In this document: positions 21,073 to 28,652 of the stretch, piece by piece
Layout of the letters: every line of letters starts with the position of its first letter
Position numbering within the stretch: the stretch's first letter is position 1
DNA from: Chromatiaceae bacterium
Lineage (GTDB): Bacteria; Pseudomonadota; Gammaproteobacteria; Chromatiales; Chromatiaceae
Direction: 5' to 3'
Assembly (NCBI GenBank): GCA_024235395.1
Contig: JACKMK010000003.1
Location: forward strand, 558,001-622,000
DNA length: 64,000 nt
Translations under genes and position numbers: made by a program
Notes under the pieces: generated by a model
Databases searched by the model: none
The model's input: only the letters and a program-made list of their open reading frames with translations
Told to the model about the DNA's origin: nothing

Positions 21073-22425
21073 TCAGTCGCCGTCCAACCTGTGTCGTTTG
21101 ATCATGCGATAGATGCTGCGCTCGCTGATCCCAAGGGTGTTTGCGACCTCGGCGCGCCGGCCGGAATGGCGTTTCATCTGCAAGGCAAGGTATTCAGATT
21201 CCAATTCGTCGAGGGTCGGGTTGTGGTCGAACGACATCGTCACCAGGGCGTTGTTGCGCTGCTGGCTGGTACCGAAGGTCAGGTGTTCGGGGCCGATCAC
21301 CGGGCGCTCGCGTGACAGGATGATGGCCCGCTCGATGATGTTCTTCAGTTCGCGGATATTGCCCGGCCAGTCGTAGGCGACCAGCCGACGTATCGCGGCG
21401 TTGCTGAGGTGTTTCTCGATGCGCCGCGAAAAGCTGTGATTGCGGACGAAATGCTCGGCGAGCGCGGGAATGTCCTCGCGCCTTTGGCGCAGCGGCGGTA
21501 CCAGCAGGTCGAAACCGTTCAAGCGGTAGAACAGGTCGGCGCGAAAGTCGCCGGCTTCGACCATGTGCTCGAGGCTGCGATTGGTCGCGGCGACCACCCG
21601 CACGTTGGCGGTGAGGTCCTTGGTCCCGCCGAGGCGACGAAAGTGCCCGGTCTCGAGCACGCGCAGCAGTTTCGCCTGGATGGTCGCATCGATCTCGCCG
21701 ATCTCGTCAAGGAACAGCGTGCCGCCCTCGGCCACTTCGATCAGACCCTTCTTCTGCCGCTCAGCGCCGGTGAAGGCCCCCTTTTCGTGGCCGAACAGTT
21801 CGGACTCGAACAGTTTTTCCTGCAGGGTGCAGCAGTCGACAGCCACGAAACTGCGCTGGGCCCGGGGACTGTTGCTATGAATCGCCTTGGCGACGAGTTC
21901 CTTGCCGGTGCCGCTTTCGCCGTGGATCAAAACCGTTATCTCGTCGGCAGCAACGGCCTCGATCAATCGCAGCACCTCGTGTAGCGCGTTGCTCTCGCCA
22001 ACCATCAGTTTCCTGCGCGCGTCGCGCGCATTCAGCTGGCGCTTGCAGAACTGGTTTTCACGGCGCAACTGGGTGTTTTCCAACGCGCGTTCGACGGTCA
22101 GCAGCAACTCGTCGAGACCGACCGGTTTCAATAGATAGTCGGCAGCGCCCTGTTTCATAGCGTCGACCGCGTTTCTGACCGAACCAAACGCGGTCAGCAC
22201 GATCACCGGATACGTCTCGACCAGTTCCGGCAGACGCTCGAGGCTGTCGCCATCGGGCAGGCGAACATCGGTGATGATCAGCGCCGGCTCGTGCCGGGCG
22301 AGGTGGTCATGTGCCTCTGCCCAACGGGTCACGCCGGTCGCTCCGTAGCCCGCCCTGGCGAGTTGACGCACGATCAGTTGATTCAGGGTCGCATCGTCTT
22401 CGACGACCAGTATCGGTTGACTCAC
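21073..22425 (-). CDS. NtrC-family sigma-54 response regulator
   Basis: A 450-residue enhancer-binding regulator. The receiver holds the acidic pair E9-D10, phospho-acceptor D53 (ITDVRLPDG) and the conserved lysine in LLKPVG. The AAA+ domain has Walker A GESGTGKE, the sigma-54 contact motif KGAFTGAE, Walker B GGTLFLDEIGE and the arginine finger region FRADLFYRL. The Fis-type C-terminal helix-turn-helix is RRAEVANTLGISERSIYRMI. The start is GTG at 22425 behind GGGGAGGAG; a longer frame running back through the kinase gene is an artefact. GTG overlaps the kinase stop (GTGA). Intact GAFTGA predicts activation of -24/-12 promoters, two of which lie nearby behind a shared palindrome. Confidence 0.94.
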   Translation of the reverse strand: MSQPILVVEDDATLNQLIVRQLARAGYGATGVTRWAEAHDHLARHEPALIITDVRLPDGDSLERLPELVETYPVIVLTAFGSVRNAVDAMKQGAADYLLKPVGLDELLLTVERALENTQLRRENQFCKRQLNARDARRKLMVGESNALHEVLRLIEAVAADEITVLIHGESGTGKELVAKAIHSNSPRAQRSFVAVDCCTLQEKLFESELFGHEKGAFTGAERQKKGLIEVAEGGTLFLDEIGEIDATIQAKLLRVLETGHFRRLGGTKDLTANVRVVAATNRSLEHMVEAGDFRADLFYRLNGFDLLVPPLRQRREDIPALAEHFVRNHSFSRRIEKHLSNAAIRRLVAYDWPGNIRELKNIIERAIILSRERPVIGPEHLTFGTSQQRNNALVTMSFDHNPTLDELESEYLALQMKRHSGRRAEVANTLGISERSIYRMIKRHRLDGD

Positions 22426-24263
22426 GGCTCCTCCCCTCCGAATGCTGCATTCGGCAGACGCACCCGGAAGGTGCTGCCATGGTCGAGATCGCTGACTGCA
22501 TCGATGCTGCCCCGGTAGTGCTCGACGATCGTGCGCACGATCGAAAGGCCCAGCCCGGTACCCTTGGTGCCGTCCGCGCGCCGACTGTAGAACGGATCGA
22601 ATATCCGCTGCAGACGTTGCGGATCGATGCCGATCCCGCTGTCGCGCACGCGTAACTCGACCCAGCGATCGACCGCTTCGCTGGTCACGTCCAGCCGACC
22701 GCCCCGCGGCATCGCGTGGAACGCATTCTGGATCAGGTTCAGGACGACCATGCGCAGTTCGTTGTCGCTGGCGAGCACGCGCAGCCCCGGTGCCAGCGCA
22801 GTGTGCAGTTGCACACCGAGTTGCTCGGCCTCCCAGCGCACCAGGCTCAAGGTGTCTTCGACCACGCCGGCGATATCGACGAGCTCGGGCGTCTCCGATG
22901 GTGGCATGCCGAGGCGCAACAGGCGCTCGGTGAAGCACACGCATTTGTCGATCTCGCGGTCGACCAGCTCGAGGTATTCGGCCACCTCCTGGTCGGTACC
23001 GCTTACCCCGCGACGCAAGCTGTCGAGCGCTAGGCGTACCGACGCGAGTGGGTTGTGGATCTCGTGCGCGACTCCGGTCGCGAGCTTGCCGAGTTCCGAC
23101 AGCTTCTGTTCGTGCGAATATTCGATCTGTTTCGACAGATCCCGAATCGATTCGACCACCATGGTCTGCGATCGCCCGTCGACCACGGCCGCCATCGGGG
23201 CCGCGTAGATCTCGACGTCGCTGACCCGTCCCTCGGTGTCGAGGTGGCGGTGCAGCGCCTGGACCGGTCTGCCGTGCCGACCGATCTCGTACACCGGGCA
23301 GGTGACCAACGTGCTCGGACAGGGTTGCTCGCAACCGTGTGCGACGCGATGGCAACTGTCGCCGACACCGTCTTCACCCTGCAGGCCGAGCTGTCGGCGA
23401 TACGCGAGGTTGGTCAACGCGATACGGTAATCGGGCGTGATCACGCGCACCCCGTCCGGGATCGCATCGATCAGCGCCTGCAGGAAGGCGCGCTGATGCT
23501 CTGACTCGGCGATGCGTTCCTGCAGCTGGTCCGCCATGCGGTTGAACGCCTCTCCCAGTTCGGCGAGCTCGTCATCTCCGTGCGGGTCGGCGCGTCGGCT
23601 GAGATCGCCCTGCGCGAGTGCCTGGCTGGTCGCGGTCAGATGCCCGACCGGGCGCACCACATGGCGCTGCATGAACCACCAGCCACCGGCGAGGTTGAGC
23701 AGTACGATAATCGCCCCTGAGCCCATCAGCAGCAGCGTCGTCCGCTGGGCCTTGCCACGGATCGGCGCCGCATCATAGTCGACGTACAGGATGCCGTTGA
23801 CCGGGTTCGCCGCGGCGGGTCCGTGACACTCCTTGCATCGCGTCTGGTTGGCCACCGGGTTGATACTGCGCAGCAGCTCGCGCCCGTCGGCGTGCCGGAC
23901 GAAATCGGTGAACGCAGTGCGCCACCGTGGATCGGTCGCCTGTGTCGTGCCGAGCAGCCGCGGATCACTGGCAAAGCGCACCTCGCCGGCCGGGTTCGTG
24001 ATGAACACCGCGTCGATACCGGGTTGTCGACCGAGCCCCCCGATGATCTGACGCAGGCCTTCGAGATCGCGTTTGATCATCGCGTTCTCGAGCGAGGTCT
24101 GCAGCAGCTGGTTGACCTGTCCGGCGGCAGCCGCGCGTTCTGCGGCCAGCTCGGCACGGTACAGCGCAAGAAACAGCAACAGGAAAACCAGCGAACTGGC
24201 CAGCAGGCCGGCCGCGGTCCCGAGGGCAAATTTTCTGTTCAGCCGCGAACGCAACCAGTGCAC
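22422..24263 (-). CDS. Membrane sensor histidine kinase with CxxCH haem motif and Cys-rich PAS domain
   Basis: Partner of the NtrC-type regulator. TM1 lies at about residues 14-35. A periplasmic sensor of about 140 residues ends with CKECH (C143-H147) just before TM2 (about 175-197). HAMP (about 198-250) and a PAS domain (about 265-375) with C304, C311, C315 and C322 follow. The kinase has phospho-accepting H400 in GVAHEIHNPLASVR, an N box NLIQNAFHAM, and G boxes DSGIGI and KGTGLGLSI. The start is GTG at 24263 with GGAGGT 6 nt upstream. The CxxCH suggests covalent c-type haem on the periplasmic side, so oxygen, redox or a gas ligand may be the signal; this is inference. Confidence 0.9.
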   Translation of the reverse strand: MHWLRSRLNRKFALGTAAGLLASSLVFLLLFLALYRAELAAERAAAAGQVNQLLQTSLENAMIKRDLEGLRQIIGGLGRQPGIDAVFITNPAGEVRFASDPRLLGTTQATDPRWRTAFTDFVRHADGRELLRSINPVANQTRCKECHGPAAANPVNGILYVDYDAAPIRGKAQRTTLLLMGSGAIIVLLNLAGGWWFMQRHVVRPVGHLTATSQALAQGDLSRRADPHGDDELAELGEAFNRMADQLQERIAESEHQRAFLQALIDAIPDGVRVITPDYRIALTNLAYRRQLGLQGEDGVGDSCHRVAHGCEQPCPSTLVTCPVYEIGRHGRPVQALHRHLDTEGRVSDVEIYAAPMAAVVDGRSQTMVVESIRDLSKQIEYSHEQKLSELGKLATGVAHEIHNPLASVRLALDSLRRGVSGTDQEVAEYLELVDREIDKCVCFTERLLRLGMPPSETPELVDIAGVVEDTLSLVRWEAEQLGVQLHTALAPGLRVLASDNELRMVVLNLIQNAFHAMPRGGRLDVTSEAVDRWVELRVRDSGIGIDPQRLQRIFDPFYSRRADGTKGTGLGLSIVRTIVEHYRGSIDAVSDLDHGSTFRVRLPNAAFGGEEP

Positions 24264-24368
24264 CGGCGACCTCCCTCCCGGCCGGGAAAGGTGGCATGCG
24301 AGCTGCCTTGGGAGCCTTTCCCGAGTTAGATCCCTGCGCCGGATTGTAGGGATCTGCACGGATATTTC

Positions 24369-24385
24369 CCTGACATTTTGTCAGG
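24369..24385. promoter_or_regulatory. Palindrome, probable binding site of the NtrC-type regulator (site 1)
   Basis: CCTGACATTTTGTCAGG is a perfect 7-3-7 inverted repeat in the gap between the kinase gene and the secreted-repeat gene. Its centre is about 119 bp upstream of the -24 element at 24495, a normal distance for a sigma-54 enhancer site. The same half-site and spacing recur at 25841. Assignment to the adjacent regulator is inferred from position. Confidence 0.65.
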
Positions 24386-24494
24386 CCGACAGGCCCCCAA
24401 CCCGATGCCAGCCGCACCTGAATCGGTGCCTCGCCCTTACCGCCAGCGTTCCGACGCCGTCGCCGCGGGCCCCGCGGCGGCAGCCGCCACCGGG

Positions 24495-24509
24495 TGGCTT
24501 GCAATTTGC
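24495..24509 (+). promoter_or_regulatory. Sigma-54 (-24/-12) promoter of the secreted repeat gene
   Basis: TGGCTTGCAATTTGC matches the consensus TGGCACG-N4-TTGC with the essential GG and GC at correct spacing; two of the less critical bases differ. A transcript would begin near 24521, giving a leader of about 50 nt before the ATG at 24572. The palindrome at 24369-24385 lies upstream. Confidence 0.65.
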
Positions 24510-24571
24510 CTCCGTCGTTCACAGCGCCCGGCTACACGGGTGCACACAACCGAACGAACGGGAGATCGACG

Positions 24572-25804
24572 ATGAACATCGGCCGAAATACGGGGCGGCT
24601 GCACGGCTTGTTGTTGTGCTGCCTGGTGACAGGCGGCGTGTTGGCCGGAGACGGCGATACCGGGGTGGCGCCGACGCCGGCCCGGCAACTCGGCGAGGCG
24701 CTGGTCGCCCAAGGTTGGGACGTCCGGCCGGTTGCCGATGGCAGCCAGATCTATCGGCGTCCTGAAGACGCGGGTGAGGCCCGCGCAGCGGCTCCGGCGG
24801 CGCCACAGGAGACACCGTCGACGACACCGGCGGAACAGCTCCGCGGTGCCCTGCTGGATCAAGGCTGGCACACCCGGCCGGGCGACGACGGGAGTGTGTT
24901 TTACCTGCCGCCGGTGTCTCCACCCCGTGCCGTGGAGACGCCCAGCGAACAGCTGCGCGAACAACTGGAACGTCAGGGCTGGGTCGGCAGTACGGCCGCG
25001 GATGGCAGCACCCTCTATCGTCGGCCGGTGACGCCGGCTGCGCCGGTCCCGGTCCCTGGCGTCGGCTCCGATTCGCTCGCCGGCCGGCTGCGGGCGGAAC
25101 TCGAAGGTCGGGGCTGGGATGCGGCACCGGCCGAGGACGGTGGGGTCTACTATTTCCCCCCACCGCCCAGGGTCGAGGTGCCGGCGTCGCTGGCCGAAGG
25201 GCTGCGCAGGCAGCTCGAAGCCCAGGGTTGGGTGTCCAGCACCGACGATCAAGGCAACACCCTTTACCGGGCCCCCGGCGTGACGGAGTCGCACGCGCCG
25301 CAGGGCTCGTTGGCGAACCAGCTGCGGCAGACACTCGAGCAGCGCGGCTGGGTCGCGGTCCCGACCGAGGATGGCGACGTCCACTATCTGCCGCCACATT
25401 GGCAGGCCCCAACACCGCCGGCGCAGGACGTACAACCGACCAGCCCGCCGGGGCCGGGTTCGGAGCGTGACGACGGCAGCCGCGAACCGGTTTCCGAGGC
25501 GGCCCCGGAAGAGGCACCCGCTGCCGCTTCGGCGCGGGCGCAGTCAGAAGCGATCACCCAACCCACTGCGGCCGCGGCCAACACGGATGCACCCGCCGCC
25601 ACCGGTCGTGCAGAGGTTCCACCATCGCCGGCACCCGCAGCGGCGGTCGCAGAAGATGGTCCATCGCAGGCCTTCCCAGCGACCGCGATGCCGCGTCGCT
25701 ACCCGGGTCCGCATGCCTGGCCGCGGGGATACGGCACGGTACCGCCCGGTTGGCGTGCTCCACCTTGGGGGATGCCACCGCCGGCCTACTACCGGCACCG
25801 CTGA
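24572..25804 (+). CDS. Secreted protein with six L..QGW..DG..Y.xP repeats and Pro-rich tail
   Basis: A 410-residue protein of no family I recognise. A signal peptide (about residues 1-26, LLLCCLVTGGVLAG) is followed by six repeats at about 36-64, 87-114, 125-152, 169-197, 207-235 and 247-275. Each is a helix (QLR..LE.QGW) then a hairpin ending in DG..(Y/F)Y.xP. Odd copies end Y-R-R/A-P, even copies Y-L/F-P-P, so a two-unit block was duplicated. Residues 280-370 are Ala/Pro/Glu-rich and disordered; the end is Pro/Tyr/Trp-rich (GTVPPGWRAPPWGMPPPAYY). GGAG precedes the ATG at 24572. It stands first downstream of sigma-54 promoter 1. The DG..Y.xP ending recurs in the Met-rich protein at 26544. 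Periplasmic or surface location is inferred. Confidence 0.8.
   Translation: MNIGRNTGRLHGLLLCCLVTGGVLAGDGDTGVAPTPARQLGEALVAQGWDVRPVADGSQIYRRPEDAGEARAAAPAAPQETPSTTPAEQLRGALLDQGWHTRPGDDGSVFYLPPVSPPRAVETPSEQLREQLERQGWVGSTAADGSTLYRRPVTPAAPVPVPGVGSDSLAGRLRAELEGRGWDAAPAEDGGVYYFPPPPRVEVPASLAEGLRRQLEAQGWVSSTDDQGNTLYRAPGVTESHAPQGSLANQLRQTLEQRGWVAVPTEDGDVHYLPPHWQAPTPPAQDVQPTSPPGPGSERDDGSREPVSEAAPEEAPAAASARAQSEAITQPTAAAANTDAPAATGRAEVPPSPAPAAAVAEDGPSQAFPATAMPRRYPGPHAWPRGYGTVPPGWRAPPWGMPPPAYYRHR
24677..25396 (+). repeat. Six diverged repeats, alternating A and B types
   Basis: Units of about 28 residues separated by Pro/Ala linkers of 10-22 residues. A-type units (1, 3, 5) read like QLEAQGW ... DQGNTLYRAP, B-type (2, 4, 6) like QLRQTLEQRGW ... 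EDGDVHYLPP. The alternation suggests an ancestral A-B pair amplified to three. Confidence 0.85.
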
Positions 25805-25840
25805 TTCGGTGTCGGTCTGCGCCGGTCGTTCCAAAAGGGG

Positions 25841-25857
25841 GCTGACGAATTGTCAGG
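25841..25857. promoter_or_regulatory. Palindrome, probable binding site of the NtrC-type regulator (site 2)
   Basis: GCTGACGAATTGTCAGG shares TGAC-N5-GTCAGG and the 7-3-7 layout with site 1. It lies 37 nt after the secreted-repeat gene and about 250 bp upstream of the -24/-12 element at 26102, within the range over which enhancer-bound regulators act by looping. Identity as an operator is inferred from the repetition. Confidence 0.6.
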
Positions 25858-25924
25858 GATCGCATCCGTTGTCGGATACCGCCGCTGCGCCGTCCCGGGC
25901 GGATGCGACAAGCCTCGGTTTCTT

Positions 25925-25946
25925 GGCGGATTTTTTCAATCCCGCC
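25925..25946. other. Hairpin with T-rich loop in the 387 bp gap before the molybdoenzyme operon
   Basis: GGCGGATT-TTTTC-AATCCCGCC pairs with one bulged base. It stands in the gene-free stretch 25805-26191, which otherwise holds the palindrome at 25841, the short inverted repeat CTGCC-N5-GGCAG at 26011-26025 and the sigma-54 promoter. No U-tract follows the stem, so terminator function is uncertain; it could also be a binding site within the looped region. Confidence 0.35.
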
Positions 25947-26101
25947 AGGCGCGCACCAGGCACTTGGCAGCTGTCGATCGACGCGTTCCCGCGCCCGGTT
26001 CTGCCGACGTCTGCCAGATCGGCAGGTGATTTCTCGCGAAGGGCCGGTCGGCTTCGCGTTCCAAGTCAAATTTTCTCGCCAAATCAATCGCATGGCCTCA
26101 C

Positions 26102-26116
26102 TGGCACGGAGGTTGC
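26102..26116 (+). promoter_or_regulatory. Sigma-54 (-24/-12) promoter of the Met-rich protein / molybdoenzyme operon
   Basis: TGGCACGGAGGTTGC fits TGGCACG-N4-TTGC at every fixed position, the best -24/-12 element I noticed in the window. Transcription would begin near 26128, about 64 nt before the ATG at 26192. All genes from 26192 to 33712 run in the same direction with short gaps, so one long transcript is plausible. Confidence 0.75.
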
Positions 26117-26191
26117 GCTGAGTGGCGCGCCAACCGGTGTCGGTTCGGTCCCTTGTCGGCCGAACTGACCGCAAGACCGAGGAAGGGTCAG

Positions 26192-26488
26192 ATGAAGCAA
26201 ACGCGATGCGTCGATGTCCTTGTTTCAGCCACGCTGTTGGGGGCAGCGGTGTCGGCTGCGGCCGATTACCCGATCGCGGGTGCCGCGCCATCGCAGCGTC
26301 CGGCCACCGCACCGCGGATCACTGAAGTCGACCACCCGGGTCCGTGGTACACGCAGGCTCTGCATGGCGTTACACGGCCATACCCGCACAGCCTGCGATT
26401 TCTCGAAGACCAGGGCAACTGGCACACACCCTTCAATCACCCCGGCCTGACCGGTCGCTACGACATTCGCGGTTGGCACAACAAGTAA
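26192..26488 (+). CDS. Small secreted His/Trp-rich protein, unknown
   Basis: A 98-residue precursor. GAGGAAGGG lies upstream of the ATG at 26192; a longer frame from 26153 runs into the promoter leader and is unlikely. The signal peptide (VLVSATLLGAAVSAAADYP) would leave about 72 residues rich in His, Pro and Trp: HPGPWYTQALHGVTRPYPHS, GNWHTPFNHPGLTGRYDIRG. There is no cysteine in the mature part. I recognise no family. It is the first gene behind the strong sigma-54 promoter and precedes the Met-rich protein by 55 nt, so it should be made together with it. The histidines could bind metal; that is a guess. Confidence 0.7.
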   Translation: MKQTRCVDVLVSATLLGAAVSAAADYPIAGAAPSQRPATAPRITEVDHPGPWYTQALHGVTRPYPHSLRFLEDQGNWHTPFNHPGLTGRYDIRGWHNK

Positions 26489-26543
26489 ACGCGAAAGGCC
26501 GCTCGTCGGCCCCATCGAAAAATCCGCTTTGGAGGATCGCAAC

Positions 26544-27761
26544 ATGAAACGAATGCGTATTGGGTTCAAGAAGCTGCTGACCTCGGCAGCCGTCGGTCTC
26601 GCACTCGCCGCGGGCAGCGCGTTTGCCACCATGTCCGGCATGGGCGGCATGTCCGGGATGTCGGGCATGGGTGGCATGTCTGGTATGGGCGGCATGTCGG
26701 GGATGTCGGGCATGGGTGGCATGAGCGGTATGTCCGGTATGGGTGGCATGTCGGGCATGAGCGGCATGTCCGGCTACTTCAAGATCACGCCGAACGGCCA
26801 GATCTATTTCTACCCGGCGCAACAGGGCATGAGTGGCATGTCGGGAATGTCCGGCATGGGCGGTATGGGCGGCATGTCGGGGATGTCCGGCATGGGCGGT
26901 ATGGGCGGCATGTCGGGGATGTCGGGCATGGGCGGTATGGGTGGCATGTCCGGGATGTCCGGCATGGGTGGCCAATGGGTATGGGTTCCCAGTGGGATGA
27001 GCGGCATGTCGGGGATGTCCGGCATGGGTGGTATGGGCGGTATGTCGGGGATGTCCGGCATGGGCGGAATGGGCGGCATGTCGGGGATGTCCGGCATGGG
27101 CGGCATGTCGGGGATGTCCGGCATGGGCGGCATGAGCGGCATGAGCGGTATGGGCGGTATGGGCGGTATGGGCGGTATGGGCGGCATGTCCGGCTACTTC
27201 CAGATCACACCTGAAGGCCAGATCTACTTCTATCCCGCACAGCAGGGTATGAGCGGCATGTCGGGGATGTCCGGCATGGGTGGTATGAGCGGCATGTCGG
27301 GGATGTCCGGCATGGGTGGCATGGGCGGTATGTCGGGGATGTCGGGAATGGGTGGTATGGGCGGCATGTCGGGGATGTCCGGCATGGGTGGTATGGGCGG
27401 CATGTCCGGGATGTCCGGCATGGGCGGAATGGGTGGTATGTCGGGGATGTCCGGTATGGGCGGAATGGGTGGCATGTCCGGGATGGGCGGTATGTCGGGG
27501 ATGTCCGGCATGAGCGGTATGGGCGGCATGTCCGGCTACTTCCAGATCACCCCGGATGGCCAGATCTACTTCTATCCCGCGCAGCAGGGCATGAGTGGCA
27601 TGTCGGGTATGGGCGGCATGTCCGGCATGGGAGGTATGTCGGGAATGTCTGGCATGGGCGGTATGTCGGGGATGTCGGGAATGGGTGGTATGTCCGGGAT
27701 GTCGGGTATGGGCGGCATGTCGGGCATGAGCGCCGCGAGCGGCTGGAATCCGCCGCAATAG
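26544..27761 (+). CDS. Exported Met/Gly/Ser low-complexity protein, (MSGMGG)n
   Basis: A 405-residue protein almost wholly built on a three-residue period, Met-(Ser/Gly)-Gly, after a clear signal peptide (KKLLTSAAVGLALAAGSAFA). TGGAGG lies before the ATG at 26544; the TTG at 26529 sits on that ribosome site and is rejected. The Met tract is broken three times by near-identical segments of the form YFQITPDGQIYFYPAQQG (near 26774, 27194 and 27537) and once by QWVWVPSG. There is no Cys or His in the repeats. Roughly every third residue is Met, so it could be a sink for oxidants (Met to Met sulfoxide), a soft-metal binder or a matrix protein. I know no described family. Neighbours are redox proteins of the periplasm, which favours the first two. 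Confidence 0.85.
   Translation: MKRMRIGFKKLLTSAAVGLALAAGSAFATMSGMGGMSGMSGMGGMSGMGGMSGMSGMGGMSGMSGMGGMSGMSGMSGYFKITPNGQIYFYPAQQGMSGMSGMSGMGGMGGMSGMSGMGGMGGMSGMSGMGGMGGMSGMSGMGGQWVWVPSGMSGMSGMSGMGGMGGMSGMSGMGGMGGMSGMSGMGGMSGMSGMGGMSGMSGMGGMGGMGGMGGMSGYFQITPEGQIYFYPAQQGMSGMSGMSGMGGMSGMSGMSGMGGMGGMSGMSGMGGMGGMSGMSGMGGMGGMSGMSGMGGMGGMSGMSGMGGMGGMSGMGGMSGMSGMSGMGGMSGYFQITPDGQIYFYPAQQGMSGMSGMGGMSGMGGMSGMSGMGGMSGMSGMGGMSGMSGMGGMSGMSAASGWNPPQ
26631..27731 (+). repeat. 9 bp-periodic Met-Ser/Gly-Gly coding repeat
   Basis: Reiterated ATG-(TCC/TCG/AGC/GGC/GGT)-GGC units with silent variation at third positions, broken by the three TPxGQIYFYP blocks. Silent differences show selection on protein sequence, not simple slippage alone. 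The repeat also leaves a spurious stop-free frame on the other strand. Confidence 0.95.
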
Positions 27762-27833
27762 GACCGTCCTGGCGTAAGGACAGATGCATTGGCACAGGGA
27801 GGTGCCGTCCATGTACCTGTTGAGGAACCCCCG

Positions 27834-28628
27834 ATGACCCGATTCACAGGCCTCCCCGCGTGTGCGGCCATGTTGCTGATGGCGCAGCTTTCCGCGCCCG
27901 TAGCGGGTACCCCGGAAGGCGTCAGCTACGAGCAGGCGCGTTGGGATCCTATCCATTTCAAACCGGCGATCGACTCAGCGACCGACGATCAGTGCCTGGC
28001 CTGTCATCGCGAGGTGCTCGAGGATCGTGTACGTGAAGCCTCGCCTGCCGGCGTCGTGGCCAGCGACGTCCTTGCCTGGTATCAGACCCTGGATACCTAT
28101 ACCGGAGAGCAGGAGACGTTCCATCGGCGTCATATGCAGACGGACTATGCCAAGCGGGTGATGCAGCTGCGCTGCAACACCTGTCACCAGGGCAACGACC
28201 CGCGCGAAGAGACCGCACATTCTTCCGCCACCGGGTCACCCGATCTGACCCAGCGCAAGCAGGTCGACCCCGATGTGTGCCTGATGTGTCACGGGAGGTT
28301 CAACTACCAGGTGATGGGCCTGCCGGGCGGCTGGATCGAGCACGGCAAGACCTTCAACGACAGCTGTCTCACTTGTCATGTGGCGATCCGCACCCATCGT
28401 CACCAGGTCAACTTTCTCAAGCCCGCGGCGATCGAAGAGGCGGCCAAGCAGACCAGCGATGTCTGTTACGGCTGTCATGGGGGCCGCGCGTGGTATCGCA
28501 TCAATTACCCGTATCCGCGCCATCCCTGGCCGGGTGCCGGCGACGTGATCCCGGACTGGGCCAAGGACCGGCCGACCCGGTCCGACCCGCGTTTCGCGGA
28601 GAACGCAACGCCGGCGGCGGCGCAATAA
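27834..28628 (+). CDS. Periplasmic pentahaem c-type cytochrome
   Basis: A 264-residue precursor with a signal peptide (about 1-24) and five CxxCH haem sites: CLACH (C54), CNTCH (C114), CLMCH (C149), CLTCH (C178) and CYGCH (C211). Extra histidines in between (HRRH near 97-100, HRH near 188-190) can serve as distal ligands. There is no transmembrane anchor and no NapC/NirT signature, so it is a soluble electron carrier. GAGG precedes the ATG at 27834. It lies directly before the molybdoenzyme and most likely feeds or drains electrons for it. The upstream extension to 27789 is not needed. Confidence 0.88.
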   Translation: MTRFTGLPACAAMLLMAQLSAPVAGTPEGVSYEQARWDPIHFKPAIDSATDDQCLACHREVLEDRVREASPAGVVASDVLAWYQTLDTYTGEQETFHRRHMQTDYAKRVMQLRCNTCHQGNDPREETAHSSATGSPDLTQRKQVDPDVCLMCHGRFNYQVMGLPGGWIEHGKTFNDSCLTCHVAIRTHRHQVNFLKPAAIEEAAKQTSDVCYGCHGGRAWYRINYPYPRHPWPGAGDVIPDWAKDRPTRSDPRFAENATPAAAQ

Positions 28629-28652
28629 CCTCTCGGCGACGCGGAGCAGACA

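Noticed and set aside
22426..23355. N-terminal extension of the NtrC-type regulator through the kinase gene
   Set aside because: The added residues are a shadow of the kinase; GTG at 22425 has a strong ribosome site and starts exactly at the receiver domain.
26433..27956. 507-codon minus-strand frame rich in His-Ala-Gly across the Met-rich gene
   Set aside because: It is the complement of the 9 bp Met-Ser/Gly-Gly repeat; no ribosome site or signal, and it runs into the neighbouring genes on both sides.
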